From Rhodoferax aquaticus (GTDB lineage: Bacteria > Pseudomonadota > Gammaproteobacteria > Burkholderiales > Burkholderiaceae_C), in contig NZ_CP036282.1 in the NCBI RefSeq assembly GCF_006974105.1, positions 3,534,001 through 3,598,000 of the forward strand: a DNA stretch of 64,000 nt. The letters run 5' to 3'. The notes below the pieces were generated by a model that ran no database searches, had not been told where the DNA came from, and worked only from the letters and a program-made list of their open reading frames with translations. This document shows, one piece after another, positions 31,607 through 39,775 of this stretch. Positions within the stretch are counted from its first letter, which is position 1. Every line of letters begins with the position of its first letter. Made by a program: the position numbers and the translations under genes.

Positions 31607-32763
31607 ACAGTTTCCTCAAGGCTTGCGCGCAGCGCCGCCAATAGTAGGGTGTTCTCTTCTTCAGTGCCCACCGTAAGTCGCAAACAACCTGCGAGCAGGG
31701 GGTCCATTTTAGAAATGTTCTTCACCAGCACGCCACGTGCTTTCAAGCCATTAAACACCTTTGCAGCAGCAGCCTCCAGTGCCGCAGCGCCCTGCGCCTG
31801 AATGCGCACTAGCACCATATTGGCATCGCTGTCCCAGGCATGTACTTGCGGCATGCCACGCAAAGCGGCCAACAAGCGTGTGCGCTGCGCACGCAGGCTT
31901 GCCGCTTGCTGGGCAAACACATCGGCGTGTTCCAACGCAAACAAAGCGCATTCGTAGTTCAACACGCTGATGTTGTAGGGCGGGCGCACCTTATCCAGCT
32001 CTGCGACCAATGCTTTGGGGCCCATGAGGTAGCCCAGGCGAACGCCTGCCAAACCAAACTTGCTCATGGTGCGCATGAGCAGCACATGGCCGTGCCTATC
32101 AGGGGCTTGGCGAATGGTGTCGAGATAGGTGCGGCTAGAAAAAGGTTGGTAGGCCTCGTCCAGCACCACGATGCTGCCCACCTCACCCGCAGCCGCAATC
32201 ACTTGCGCCATGCTGCTCTCGCTCCACAAGTTGGCGGTTGGGTTGTTGGGGTAGGCCAAGTACACCAGGGCGGGCTTTTTGGCCAAAATGGCACCCACCA
32301 TGGCGGGTACATCCAGCGCAAAGTCTGTACCTAGGGGCACGCCCACAAAGTCCAGCCCCAGCAGTTGGGCGCTCATGGCGTACATCACAAAACCAGGCGT
32401 TGGCGCCACCACCACGGCACGCGCGCCGGTAGCATCTGGCACCGCGCAAGCGATGGACAGCATCGATATCAGCTCGTCCGAGCCATTACCCAACATGATC
32501 TCAAAGCCTTCTGGCATATCGGCATACGCTGCCAGTGCTTGGCGCAAGTCATTCACGCGGCCATCGGGGTAGCGGTTCAACGCCACGGCACCCAAGCGCT
32601 TGCCCAACGCTTCTTGCAATGCTGGGCTAAGCCGATACGGGTTCTCCATAGCGTCTAGCTTGACCATGCCCTTGGAATCTTGCACGGCGTAGGCATGCAT
32701 GCCACGCACGTCTTGGCGAATGCGCGAAAGCGCTGCAACTGCTGCGAGTGATGGTGTGGTCAT
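31603..32763 (-). CDS. hisC: Histidinol-phosphate aminotransferase
   Basis: A PLP-dependent class I/II aminotransferase, 386 residues from ATG 32763. NENP-type start [20 protein letters not shown], the PLP lysine in [14 protein letters not shown]. The frame is open 59 codons further upstream, but that part lies inside the VapC-type gene. In relatives hisC is preceded by hisD and hisG; here the toxin gene's stop overlaps the hisC start. Confidence 0.94.
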   Translation of the reverse strand: MTTPSLAAVAALSRIRQDVRGMHAYAVQDSKGMVKLDAMENPYRLSPALQEALGKRLGAVALNRYPDGRVNDLRQALAAYADMPEGFEIMLGNGSDELISMLSIACAVPDATGARAVVVAPTPGFVMYAMSAQLLGLDFVGVPLGTDFALDVPAMVGAILAKKPALVYLAYPNNPTANLWSESSMAQVIAAAGEVGSIVVLDEAYQPFSSRTYLDTIRQAPDRHGHVLLMRTMSKFGLAGVRLGYLMGPKALVAELDKVRPPYNISVLNYECALFALEHADVFAQQAASLRAQRTRLLAALRGMPQVHAWDSDANMVLVRIQAQGAAALEAAAAKVFNGLKARGVLVKNISKMDPLLAGCLRLTVGTEEENTLLLAALRASLEETV

Positions 32764-33209
32764 AGTTCTAGGCCCAGCTCTTGGGGAGTCATCATGGAAG
32801 GGTTGATGGCCGTGATGGCATCTATCTGCTGCAAATGTGGCAAATGCTCGGTGAGCACATGGCTGGCGCCAGACTGTGCGGCGGCGGCTACCACCAAAGC
32901 ATCCCAGTAGCCCAAGCCAAAACGCGCCTCTACACCCCAAGCAGTCTCCACCGTGCGGTGGTCAATCTGCCAAGGCTGCCACAGCTGAAAGCGGCGCACT
33001 TTGGCTCGTGCATCCCCCATGGGCAAACCGAACTGCCGACTCGCCTGCACGTAATACTCGCTCAGCACTTGGGTACTAAGGCGTCCCGCACGGTTTTTCC
33101 ATAAAGCCAGTAGCCACTCGCGCGTGCGTTCTTTTGCACTGCGGTCACCGGCATCGTCGGCACGTAGCAGCACATGGGTGTCTACAAACACAATGGCGGG
33201 CTCAGCCAT
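32760..33209 (-). CDS. PIN-domain toxin, VapC-like
   Basis: 149 residues from ATG 33209. PIN ribonuclease fold: first Asp in VFVDTHVLL, then Glu in STQVLSEYYVQA, and the later Asp pair in GLGYWDALVVAAA. It overlaps the upstream ribbon-helix-helix gene by eight bases, the usual antitoxin-toxin layout, and its stop overlaps the hisC start by four, so hisC may be read from the toxin-antitoxin promoter. Confidence 0.88.
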   Translation of the reverse strand: MAEPAIVFVDTHVLLRADDAGDRSAKERTREWLLALWKNRAGRLSTQVLSEYYVQASRQFGLPMGDARAKVRRFQLWQPWQIDHRTVETAWGVEARFGLGYWDALVVAAAAQSGASHVLTEHLPHLQQIDAITAINPSMMTPQELGLEL

Positions 33210-33426
33210 ACAAAGCCTCGCGTTTGCCGTAGACCTTGCCATCAGAACTGAAGGCAGAGGTATCTGCTACCCATTCGCGCATGGCGCGGGCATAGGCATC
33301 GTCGTGCTGCATCTTGTCGGTCAACATCTCCCCCACCAAGCGCGACACGCTGGTATTGCGCTTGGCCGCCTCAATGCGAATCCATTCGGCGGTGGCATCT
33401 TCCATAGTGATGGTGATGTTTTTCAT
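33202..33426 (-). CDS. Ribbon-helix-helix antitoxin, VapB-like
   Basis: 74 residues from ATG 33426. N-terminal strand KNITITMEDATAEWIRIEAA followed by the second helix (NTSVSRLVGEML) fits a CopG-type DNA-binding domain; the C-terminal part would bind the PIN toxin. Two identical palindromic sites lie directly upstream, fitting autoregulation. Confidence 0.85.
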   Translation of the reverse strand: MKNITITMEDATAEWIRIEAAKRNTSVSRLVGEMLTDKMQHDDAYARAMREWVADTSAFSSDGKVYGKREALYG

Positions 33427-33438
33427 GCCCAAATAGTA

Positions 33439-33467
33439 CACGAACTTCGTGCACCACGAAATTCGTG
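33439..33467. promoter_or_regulatory. Tandem palindromic operator of the VapBC-like pair
   Basis: Two copies of CACGAAnTTCGTG (33439-33451 and 33455-33467) separated by CAC, centres 16 bases apart. They overlap the expected promoter (a TACTAT -10-like element lies next to the first copy on the minus strand). Dimeric ribbon-helix-helix antitoxins commonly bind such paired half-sites. Confidence 0.75.
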
Positions 33468-33694
33468 TTGCGCATTACAAACAAAACCATGCCCACTGAA
33501 AGTGCGGCATCTTTATTGCTTGCTACGGCTTTGATAGTCCAATCGGTCGCGCTAGTGCACGGTTTTGGGCCACAGAGAGTACGCGGCAGCAGAGTACTCG
33601 GGTGGCTACCTAGGGGTTATTCGCTAGTCGATTGAACGGGCAAAAAAGGTACCTTCATCACATAAGTGTCATACTGAGCCAGTAGCCTAAACCC

Positions 33695-33946
33695 ATGAAC
33701 TACCACGCCTCCTCCAAAATTGTGAAGTCGGAAGACAACGCCTTTAACTGGCGTAAACCCGAGAACAAAACACCTGAAGAGCTTGAGCAGGAACGTCAGC
33801 GCACCTACGTGCGTGAGTACGCAGCGCGCAAGCGTGCCGCCGAACGGGTGAACACTGCGCAGTTTTTCGCCTCGCGTGAAACAGAGGCCGACAGCGTGAA
33901 ACTGGCCAAGCTCATTGGCCGCCCTCTGAACAGCAGGGGCCGTTGA
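33695..33946 (+). CDS. Hypothetical 83-residue charged protein
   Basis: A small highly charged protein, predicted helical in the middle (TPEELEQERQRTYVREYAAR), without cysteines, signal peptide or membrane segment. I do not recognise the family. Its stop overlaps the TTG start of the DUF1993 gene (TTGA), so the two are probably translated together. The 268 bases upstream hold the toxin-antitoxin operator and otherwise nothing I can assign. Confidence 0.6.
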   Translation: MNYHASSKIVKSEDNAFNWRKPENKTPEELEQERQRTYVREYAARKRAAERVNTAQFFASRETEADSVKLAKLIGRPLNSRGR

Positions 33947-34560
33947 GCCCCCCATCTACGGCCCATGTGCCAGCAAGCGTTGGCACGGATAGCGTGACGC
34001 GTAACTCCGGCGAGTTGTTGCCAAGCAACGCTTTGTTCGATGCCAGCGTGCCGGTATTTCAGCGCTATTTGCGCCAATTGCAAGGTTTGCTCAACAGCGC
34101 CTCTGCCTACTTGGCGCAAACCAAGTTGCCTGAAGCCTATGTGCTTGAAGCACGCCTAGCACCCGACATGCTGCCCTTGGCGGTGCAGGTAGAAATCGCG
34201 GTGAATTTTGTGTTCAGAGCGTGTGCACCGCTGGCCGGGCAGGCGGTGCCACCGTTGGAAGAACACCGGGATTCGCTCGCCGCGCTGCAAGCTCGCGTTG
34301 CCCAAGGTTTGCAGTACCTAAACAGCCTCTCGCACGCCGATATGGCCCACGCCAGTGGCCGCACGATTTCTGACCCTGCGGGCCAAACCACGGTAACTTT
34401 GGATGCCAGTACGTTTTTGCATCAATATGCAATGCCCAACTTCTTTTTCCACGTCAGCATGGTCTACGCCCTGCTGCGCAGCTTGGGCCTGCCCTTGAGC
34501 AAAGGGCAGTTTGATGGCTGGCACCAATACGGCGCGCCAGCCCCAAGAGAAACTAACTGA
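33943..34560 (+). CDS. DUF1993 family protein
   Basis: 205 residues. The family-typical opening is FDASVPVFQRYLRQLQGLLN, then LAPDMLPLAVQVEIA and a late HVSMVYALLRSLGLPLSKGQF segment. Four-helix DinB-like fold is expected; the biochemical role is unknown. The start is taken as TTG 33943, which overlaps the preceding stop; about 30 residues ahead of the conserved region are poorly conserved in appearance, so an internal start is possible. Convergent with the TIM-barrel gene. Confidence 0.72.
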   Translation: MSPPSTAHVPASVGTDSVTRNSGELLPSNALFDASVPVFQRYLRQLQGLLNSASAYLAQTKLPEAYVLEARLAPDMLPLAVQVEIAVNFVFRACAPLAGQAVPPLEEHRDSLAALQARVAQGLQYLNSLSHADMAHASGRTISDPAGQTTVTLDASTFLHQYAMPNFFFHVSMVYALLRSLGLPLSKGQFDGWHQYGAPAPRETN

Positions 34561-34565
34561 GCCAA

Positions 34566-35381
34566 CTAGACCAAGCGCTCCCGCAGCAGGTCCAGCATGG
34601 CCACATTGAGCTCCCATGCATTGGACACCGGTGCTTGGCTATAGGGCAGCGTAGGCGTGTAAGGCACAGGGCCAAACTCTGGTGTGAGCGTGATGCGCGC
34701 AGCACCTGCTGCACGGCGCAGATCCACAATGCGCTGCCACCACGATAGGTGTTGCTCCAAGGCAGTGGCCCACTCAGGCGCTCTGAAGTCACTGACCTGC
34801 GGCCCTTGCGCATGGCCCACACGGGCGTGGATATGGCGCACATGCGGGAAGGTGGCTTCCAAGTTTTCCGGCTGGTCTTCGAGCAAGGTTTCGCACACAC
34901 AGCACCAGTGCGACAAATCGGCCGTGAGTTCCAGCTCAGGCATCTCTTGCAAATAGGGCAAGAGCAACATGGGGTGGGCGCTGAACCGGCTGCGGTGAAT
35001 CTCATGAAAAATTGGCACGCCATGCGCTTGCGAAATGCGCCGGGCCAGTGCAATGAGTTCACGGTTTTGCGCGGGCGAATAAATGTCGCGCCCTGTGTGC
35101 GAGTTGACAAACAAGGGCTTGGCGGCACAGGCATTGTTCAGGTAGGTGTCCAAGGCCGCGCGGTGTAGCTCAAACTTGGGGTGCATCACCGTTTCCCACT
35201 GCTGGGCAATGAGCGCCAAGCCTGCATCGGCAATGCGCGTCAGCCAGTCCGCACGCTGGGCATCGTCCAGGGGCAACGACATTTCCACGCCATCAAAGCC
35301 CGCCGCCTTGACCCGGTCAATAAACGCCTGCGGTGCCAAGTCGCTGCTGCCCCAGTGGGGGGCACATATCAAGATATCCAT
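34566..35381 (-). CDS. Sugar phosphate isomerase/epimerase-like TIM-barrel protein
   Basis: 271 residues from ATG 35381 (MDILICAPHWGSSDL). AP endonuclease 2/xylose isomerase-like fold: GFDGVEMSLPLD, a Glu in FHEIHRSRF, TADLSHWCCV with the metal Asp and His, HIHARVGHAQGPQ and a Glu in LTPEFGP. These are plausible divalent-metal ligands. The substrate cannot be told from sequence. Eight bases downstream of the dioxygenase gene, so the pair is likely an operon. Confidence 0.8.
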   Translation of the reverse strand: MDILICAPHWGSSDLAPQAFIDRVKAAGFDGVEMSLPLDDAQRADWLTRIADAGLALIAQQWETVMHPKFELHRAALDTYLNNACAAKPLFVNSHTGRDIYSPAQNRELIALARRISQAHGVPIFHEIHRSRFSAHPMLLLPYLQEMPELELTADLSHWCCVCETLLEDQPENLEATFPHVRHIHARVGHAQGPQVSDFRAPEWATALEQHLSWWQRIVDLRRAAGAARITLTPEFGPVPYTPTLPYSQAPVSNAWELNVAMLDLLRERLV

Positions 35382-35389
35382 TGCCGACC

Positions 35390-36229
35390 TTAAACGAAGC
35401 CACGCACCGGAAAGCTGGCATCGCGCTGGATCCAGTTTTGCGACGAATAAGCAGTGCGCGCGTCCGTCACATGCAAGGTATAGGCATGGCGCGACACAGC
35501 CGATCGGTTGGGCGCGCTGTAGTGCGGCAACAGGCCATGGAAACACACCAAGCTACCGGCCTTGGCCTCTAGTGGCACGGCAGTGCTGTCGTCAGGCCAC
35601 GGCGTGCTGTCGAGCTTTTCCATGCGAATCTGGCGGCCGTTGCGCAAAAAGCGCTCACGCAAAGGGCCACGGTGGCCGCCCGGCTCCACCCACAAACAGC
35701 CGTTGTCTTTGGTGGCGTCTTCCAAGGCAAACCAAAACGTGGTCACGCTAATGGGCGTGGAATCAAAATAAGTCGCATCTTGGTGCCAACGCACTTCGCC
35801 GCCAATGCCGGGTTGCTTGAAGATGTACATCGACTGCCAGACTTGAGCTTCTTGCAAGCCCAAGTCAACCGCCACTTCCGCCAAGCGTGCATCGCGTGAG
35901 AACGTATGAAACACGGGGTCCAGGTCATGCATGGCATGGCCAATTTTGTTGATGGACAAAGCCTTGGCTTGGCGCAACTCGCCGTCCGGCCCAAACGCCT
36001 CTTCCTCAAAGAAGCAGCGCACCGTGTTGTCGGAGTCTAAAAAGTAGTCTTCGGTCTTGCTCTCTTGGTCGCGCGTGGTGAAGATAGTGCGGCTCTCGTT
36101 AGGATCGAAATCATTGACAATTTGCTCCGCCCGCGCACGCAAGGCGGCGATTTGCTCCGCGCTCTTGAAGCCAGGAATCACGAGGTAACCATCACGTTGG
36201 TACTGCGCGCATTGTTCGATAGTGAGCAT
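35390..36229 (-). CDS. Phytanoyl-CoA dioxygenase (PhyH) family protein
   Basis: A 2-oxoglutarate/Fe(II) oxygenase. Iron ligands WHQDATYF (HxD) and the distal His in LLPHYSAPN, followed by Arg (SRHAYTLHV) for 2-oxoglutarate. I use ATG 36229 (MLTIEQCAQYQRDGYLVIPG, 279 residues), where family similarity begins. ATG 36310 adds 27 residues but starts inside a dyad that looks like the LysR operator. Substrate unknown; the downstream TIM-barrel isomerase suggests a small sugar-acid or polyol modification route (inference). Confidence 0.8.
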   Translation of the reverse strand: MLTIEQCAQYQRDGYLVIPGFKSAEQIAALRARAEQIVNDFDPNESRTIFTTRDQESKTEDYFLDSDNTVRCFFEEEAFGPDGELRQAKALSINKIGHAMHDLDPVFHTFSRDARLAEVAVDLGLQEAQVWQSMYIFKQPGIGGEVRWHQDATYFDSTPISVTTFWFALEDATKDNGCLWVEPGGHRGPLRERFLRNGRQIRMEKLDSTPWPDDSTAVPLEAKAGSLVCFHGLLPHYSAPNRSAVSRHAYTLHVTDARTAYSSQNWIQRDASFPVRGFV

Positions 36230-36310
36230 GTCAGAGCCATTTAGCAAGTTGAACGAGGGGCAAATTTTAGGGTCCACCTGTGTGCAGTCAACACGTGCTT
36301 TGGTTGACAT

Positions 36311-36333
36311 ATTGTCTCCACCCGTTTGACAAT
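36311..36333. promoter_or_regulatory. LysR-type operator dyad between PhyH-like and LysR genes
   Basis: ATTGTC (36311-36316) and GACAAT (36328-36333) are perfect inverted arms separated by 11 bases, the T-N11-A geometry of LysR-family sites. A second overlapping dyad GACAtatTGTC sits at 36306-36316. It lies eight bases before the LysR ATG. Confidence 0.6.
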
Positions 36334-36340
36334 CAGCCGC

Positions 36341-37291
36341 ATGGACCAACTCTATGCCATGGAAGTTTTTGTCGAAGTTGCCACCCAGCGCAGCTTCACC
36401 GGTGCAGGCAAGCGCCTGGGCCTGACCCGTGCCATGGTGAGCAAGCACATCATGCAGCTAGAAGCCAAGCTGGATGCGCGCTTGCTGCACCGCTCCACCC
36501 GCGAAGTGAGCCTTACCGATGCAGGCCAAGCCTATCTGGTGCCCTGCAAAGCCACGCTAGCGCAAGCCGCCGAAGCCGCGCGCACCGTGGCTCACAAAGG
36601 CAGCACTTTGGTGGGGCCACTGCGCATCCAAGCGCCTTCTAGTTTTGGTAGTGTGTGGCTGGCGGATGCACTGGCGCGCTTCAACCTGCTGCACCCGCAG
36701 TTGCGCCCGCTCCTGCATGTGGACGACGCGCTGCTAGACCCCATCAAACACGGCTTTGACCTCACCATCCGCGTGGGTGGCATTCCTGACAGCCATGCCT
36801 ATGCCATGCGCGCGCTGGCCCCTTGCCACGGCGTGCTGTGCGCCAGCCCCGCCTACCTGGCCCACTGGGGCCATCCCAGAACGCCAGAAGACTTGGCGCA
36901 ACACCAGTGCTTGCAATTTAGCCACCTCACCGATGGCAGCACCTGGCGCTTGAGCCGCGATGGGGAAGAACGCAATGTGCGGGTAAACGTGGGCTTTACC
37001 GCCAACAACGGCCAGGTGCTGCACCAAGCCGCATTACGCGGGCTGGGCATTGTGTACAACACCACCTTCTTGGCTTGGCGCGACTTGCTCGACGGCAACT
37101 TGGTGCCCGTATTGCGCGACTGGAGCTTGCCGCTGAACCACCTCAGTGCGCTCTACCCCGCCAGCCACCAGCTATCTCCCAAAGTACGCGCTTTGATTGA
37201 CTTTTTGGTGGCCGAGTACCAGCCTGTTGCGCCGTGGGACAAGGCACTACAAGGCGTGGGCTACACGCAGGCCTCAGTACCAGCACCCTGA
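36341..37291 (+). CDS. LysR family transcriptional regulator
   Basis: 316 residues from ATG 36341. N-terminal winged helix (MDQLYAMEVFVEVATQRSFT, KRLGLTRAMVSKHIMQLE) and a C-terminal LysR substrate-binding domain (about 90-295). Divergent from the dioxygenase/isomerase pair, which it probably controls together with itself. The effector is unknown. Confidence 0.92.
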   Translation: MDQLYAMEVFVEVATQRSFTGAGKRLGLTRAMVSKHIMQLEAKLDARLLHRSTREVSLTDAGQAYLVPCKATLAQAAEAARTVAHKGSTLVGPLRIQAPSSFGSVWLADALARFNLLHPQLRPLLHVDDALLDPIKHGFDLTIRVGGIPDSHAYAMRALAPCHGVLCASPAYLAHWGHPRTPEDLAQHQCLQFSHLTDGSTWRLSRDGEERNVRVNVGFTANNGQVLHQAALRGLGIVYNTTFLAWRDLLDGNLVPVLRDWSLPLNHLSALYPASHQLSPKVRALIDFLVAEYQPVAPWDKALQGVGYTQASVPAP

Positions 37292-37367
37292 ACACACACC
37301 GCAAGGTACTGCAGTAAGCCAAGCCCTACGCGGGGCTAGCAGCACATCGCAAGAGCCGGGTTAGGCC

Positions 37368-37967
37368 TCACTGCGCTTGCTTAGGACTCCATTGATTGGC
37401 TCTCAGGTTCTGGCTGGCGAGCAAGGCGGTTTCGTTGATGCGCTTAGACCGGGTCGTCGCTGTCTTTGCGTTGCCTATCCACTCCAAGATGCCCCGTTTA
37501 GCCGAGCGCGGGAATGCTTCAAAGTTCTTCAGTGCGTCTGGGAGTGCGGTGAGCGCGCTGTGCAAGTCATCCGGAACTTCCAGGTTTTCGACGGCATCGA
37601 GTTTGCTCCACGATCCATCTAGCTTGGCTTGCTCCACCTTGCGCAAGCCTGCTTCGGCCATGCGCCCAGCCTGCACCATCTGCTCAATCCGCCGCTTGTT
37701 CGGGCGCGACCAGCCAGAGCCGGGCTTTCTAGGTGCAAACCACAGCACAGTGCGTTCGTCATCGAGCTTGTTGGGCTTGCTGTCTACCCAACCAAAGCAC
37801 AAGGCCTCTGTCACTGCCTCGTCGTATTCGATACGGGGCTTGCCTGTGGCCTTCTTGAACGAAACCAACCACACCCCCGTTGCAAGCGCGTGATTCTGCT
37901 GCAGCCATGCACGCCACTCTTCGCGGCTCAGCGGATGGGTTGAAGGATGCGGCGCTGCGGACATCAT
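37368..37967 (-). CDS. YdeI/OmpD-associated family protein
   Basis: 199 residues. The N-terminal DUF1801-unrelated YdeI-like segment is recognisable: SREEWRAWLQQNHA, GVWLVSFKKATGKPR, YDEAVTEALCFGWVDS, and the later RSAKRGILEWIGNAKTATTR. Homologues are annotated as bacteriocin-protection or OmpD-associated; the molecular role is not settled. Start taken at ATG 37967 (the frame runs 17 codons further up). Confidence 0.8.
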   Translation of the reverse strand: MMSAAPHPSTHPLSREEWRAWLQQNHALATGVWLVSFKKATGKPRIEYDEAVTEALCFGWVDSKPNKLDDERTVLWFAPRKPGSGWSRPNKRRIEQMVQAGRMAEAGLRKVEQAKLDGSWSKLDAVENLEVPDDLHSALTALPDALKNFEAFPRSAKRGILEWIGNAKTATTRSKRINETALLASQNLRANQWSPKQAQ

Positions 37968-38057
37968 CTGTTTAAAGCTAAGGGTTGGTGCTGTGCGGCA
38001 CGCTGCGCGCACCGCCAAACTGCATTTTGATACGGCTTGGCCGTGACGAGCAAGCGG

Positions 38058-38249
38058 TTAGCCAGCACCACCAGAAACCAGCGGAAATGCGGATGGATTT
38101 CGAATGGACTGCACTGATAAGTCGACGTCCAACCCCGGCCAATAGAGATGGTCGGGGCTGCAGGCGCGTCCCCAGCGGGGTATTTGGCTCACACCATATG
38201 AATAACGCCCATCTTTTGAATAGAGATGATTCGGATCATGCCCCCTCAC
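38058..38249 (-). pseudogene. Possible DUF2442 gene remnant
   Basis: A 63-residue open frame whose C-terminal half, HLYWPGLDVDLSVQSIRNP followed by AFPLVS, resembles the end of DUF2442 proteins (..HWPxLDxDLSVxSI..). The N-terminal half does not look like the family, suggesting truncation or frameshift. Its start overlaps the imuB stop. It may instead be chance. Confidence 0.35.
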
Positions 38250-39775
38250 CCAAACACCCCATGCAAATACCAGTCATCGCCCGGCACGCCGGGGGTTTGG
38301 GTGGGTAGGCGTTCGCGGTAGATCCATAGCAGGCCAGCTTGGACGCTGCGGGCGATGAAGTAGTCGCGCAGGGCGCAGGGGGTGTCGTCTAGCCAGCCGG
38401 CTTCTAGGCGGTGGGGGCCTAGCAGCAGCGCCAAGGGGCCGTGGTGTTGTGGGCTGTTGGCGCGCACCGGTAGCTTGAGCGGGTTGAGCAGCAGCCACGT
38501 GGGGTGCAAGGCCCCGTACTGCGAAAAATATGGGGCAAATGGGGCTGTGGCGCCCATGGTATCTGCGCGAGCAGCTTCTTTTTTTGTAGCAGCACTATTC
38601 ACCGCCTGCGCCAAGGCGGCTTGGGCTTTGGGCGGGAGCGACTGCCATGGGCGCCAGTGCTGCATGTGCTCGGGGCGGTGGTCGGCATGGGGCTGCACGC
38701 ACAGCACTTGCTCTTTGCCCAAGCGGGCGCTGAGGCGCTCTAGCATGTGGTGCAGGCTGTCGCCGGGGCGCTGGGTGTCGGGCAAGAGGCTGCGCGTTTC
38801 GCTGGCCAGCGCCTCGGTCTGCAAGCTGCGCATGCGCAGGTAGAGCACGGGGGCCGGCAGATTCACACGGGCCAGCTGCTCGCCCAACAGGCGCTGCAGG
38901 TGCTGTATGTCTTGCGTGGCTTGCGCGGTGCGCAACACCAAGCGGCCTTGCGCGCCGCCTTGGTGGTGGGCGTCGATGTGCTGTGCGTTGGAGCGGCGGG
39001 CGTCTAGCTCCCACAGCAGCTCTAACTCGACCACGCCGCGCTGGCGCGCGCGCAGCCACAGCTGCAACTGGGCCAACAAGCGCCGCGCCCCAAACAGCAA
39101 GGCAGGCGCCGACTCCACCTGGGCTGCCAGCTCCAGCGGTGCGTCAAACACCTCGGGCAGGGTGAGCCAAGGGTACAGCTCGCTGCGCTGGCCGTAGGCG
39201 CGGTCTAGCGCGTCAACCAAGGCACTGCCAAAGCGGCGCACCAACCCGCCACGCGGCAAGGCGCGCAGTTGCCCCCAGGTGCGTATGCCCATGCGCGCCA
39301 GGGTGGGCAGATGGGGCCGCGCCGCGCTCAAGGTGTGCAGGGGCAAGGCATGCACGGCCCGTGGCACGGCTGCGCCTTGGGCCTGCACACTTTGCGGGGT
39401 GCAGCGCAGGTGCGCCATTGCTACCAAAGAAGTAGCGCCTTGCGCATATTCCACGGGCGCTAGTGGCCAATTTGGCTCTAACAATTGCCGCAGCAAGGCC
39501 GCACGCCCGCCAAACAGGCGCTCGCTGGCTGACACCTCTAGCAGCAGCGCCTCTTCCACCTGCGCCACATGCGGGGTGAACTGCAAGGCCCACCAGGCCA
39601 AGGCTGCTTGGGGGTCGGCCAGGTGGGGCGTACTTGGCACGCAGACGCTTGGCACTGCGGCGGGCGCACCAGCCCCGGCCCCACTGCCCACGGCTGCTGC
39701 GGGCAAGGCATTAGACGCGGGCACCACGGGCTGGCTGCGCGCCTCAGGCGTGGGTTGCAGTGCGATCCAGTGCAT
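38246..39775 (-). CDS. imuB: ImuB-like Y-family polymerase homologue
   Basis: 509 residues. ImuB proteins are Y-family relatives lacking catalytic residues that act as a hub for mutagenic repair with ImuA and DnaE2. Visible: MHWIALQPT, a low-complexity Ala/Pro/Val linker (about 12-50), EEALLLEVSASERLFGG, and the HhH region LPTLARMGIRTWGQLRALP. No DED-type catalytic carboxylates are seen. A copy of the local hairpin repeat lies within the gene, read as PVEYAQGATSLVA. It overlaps imuA by 32 bases. No dnaE2 follows. Confidence 0.82.
   Translation of the reverse strand: MHWIALQPTPEARSQPVVPASNALPAAAVGSGAGAGAPAAVPSVCVPSTPHLADPQAALAWWALQFTPHVAQVEEALLLEVSASERLFGGRAALLRQLLEPNWPLAPVEYAQGATSLVAMAHLRCTPQSVQAQGAAVPRAVHALPLHTLSAARPHLPTLARMGIRTWGQLRALPRGGLVRRFGSALVDALDRAYGQRSELYPWLTLPEVFDAPLELAAQVESAPALLFGARRLLAQLQLWLRARQRGVVELELLWELDARRSNAQHIDAHHQGGAQGRLVLRTAQATQDIQHLQRLLGEQLARVNLPAPVLYLRMRSLQTEALASETRSLLPDTQRPGDSLHHMLERLSARLGKEQVLCVQPHADHRPEHMQHWRPWQSLPPKAQAALAQAVNSAATKKEAARADTMGATAPFAPYFSQYGALHPTWLLLNPLKLPVRANSPQHHGPLALLLGPHRLEAGWLDDTPCALRDYFIARSVQAGLLWIYRERLPTQTPGVPGDDWYLHGVFG
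39420..39470. repeat. Hairpin repeat copy inside imuB
   Basis: Plus strand: GCTACCAAAGAAGTAGCGCC, then TTGCGCATATTCCACGGGCG and CTAGTGGCC. The core CTTGCGCATATTCCACGGGC closely matches the intergenic copies (for example 46454). The reading frame of imuB is kept across it. Confidence 0.6.

Noticed and set aside
33505..33560. Weak resemblance to the hairpin repeat (GGCTTTGATAGTCC, GCGCTAGTGC)
   Set aside because: Too many mismatches and no pairing arms; not counted as a copy.
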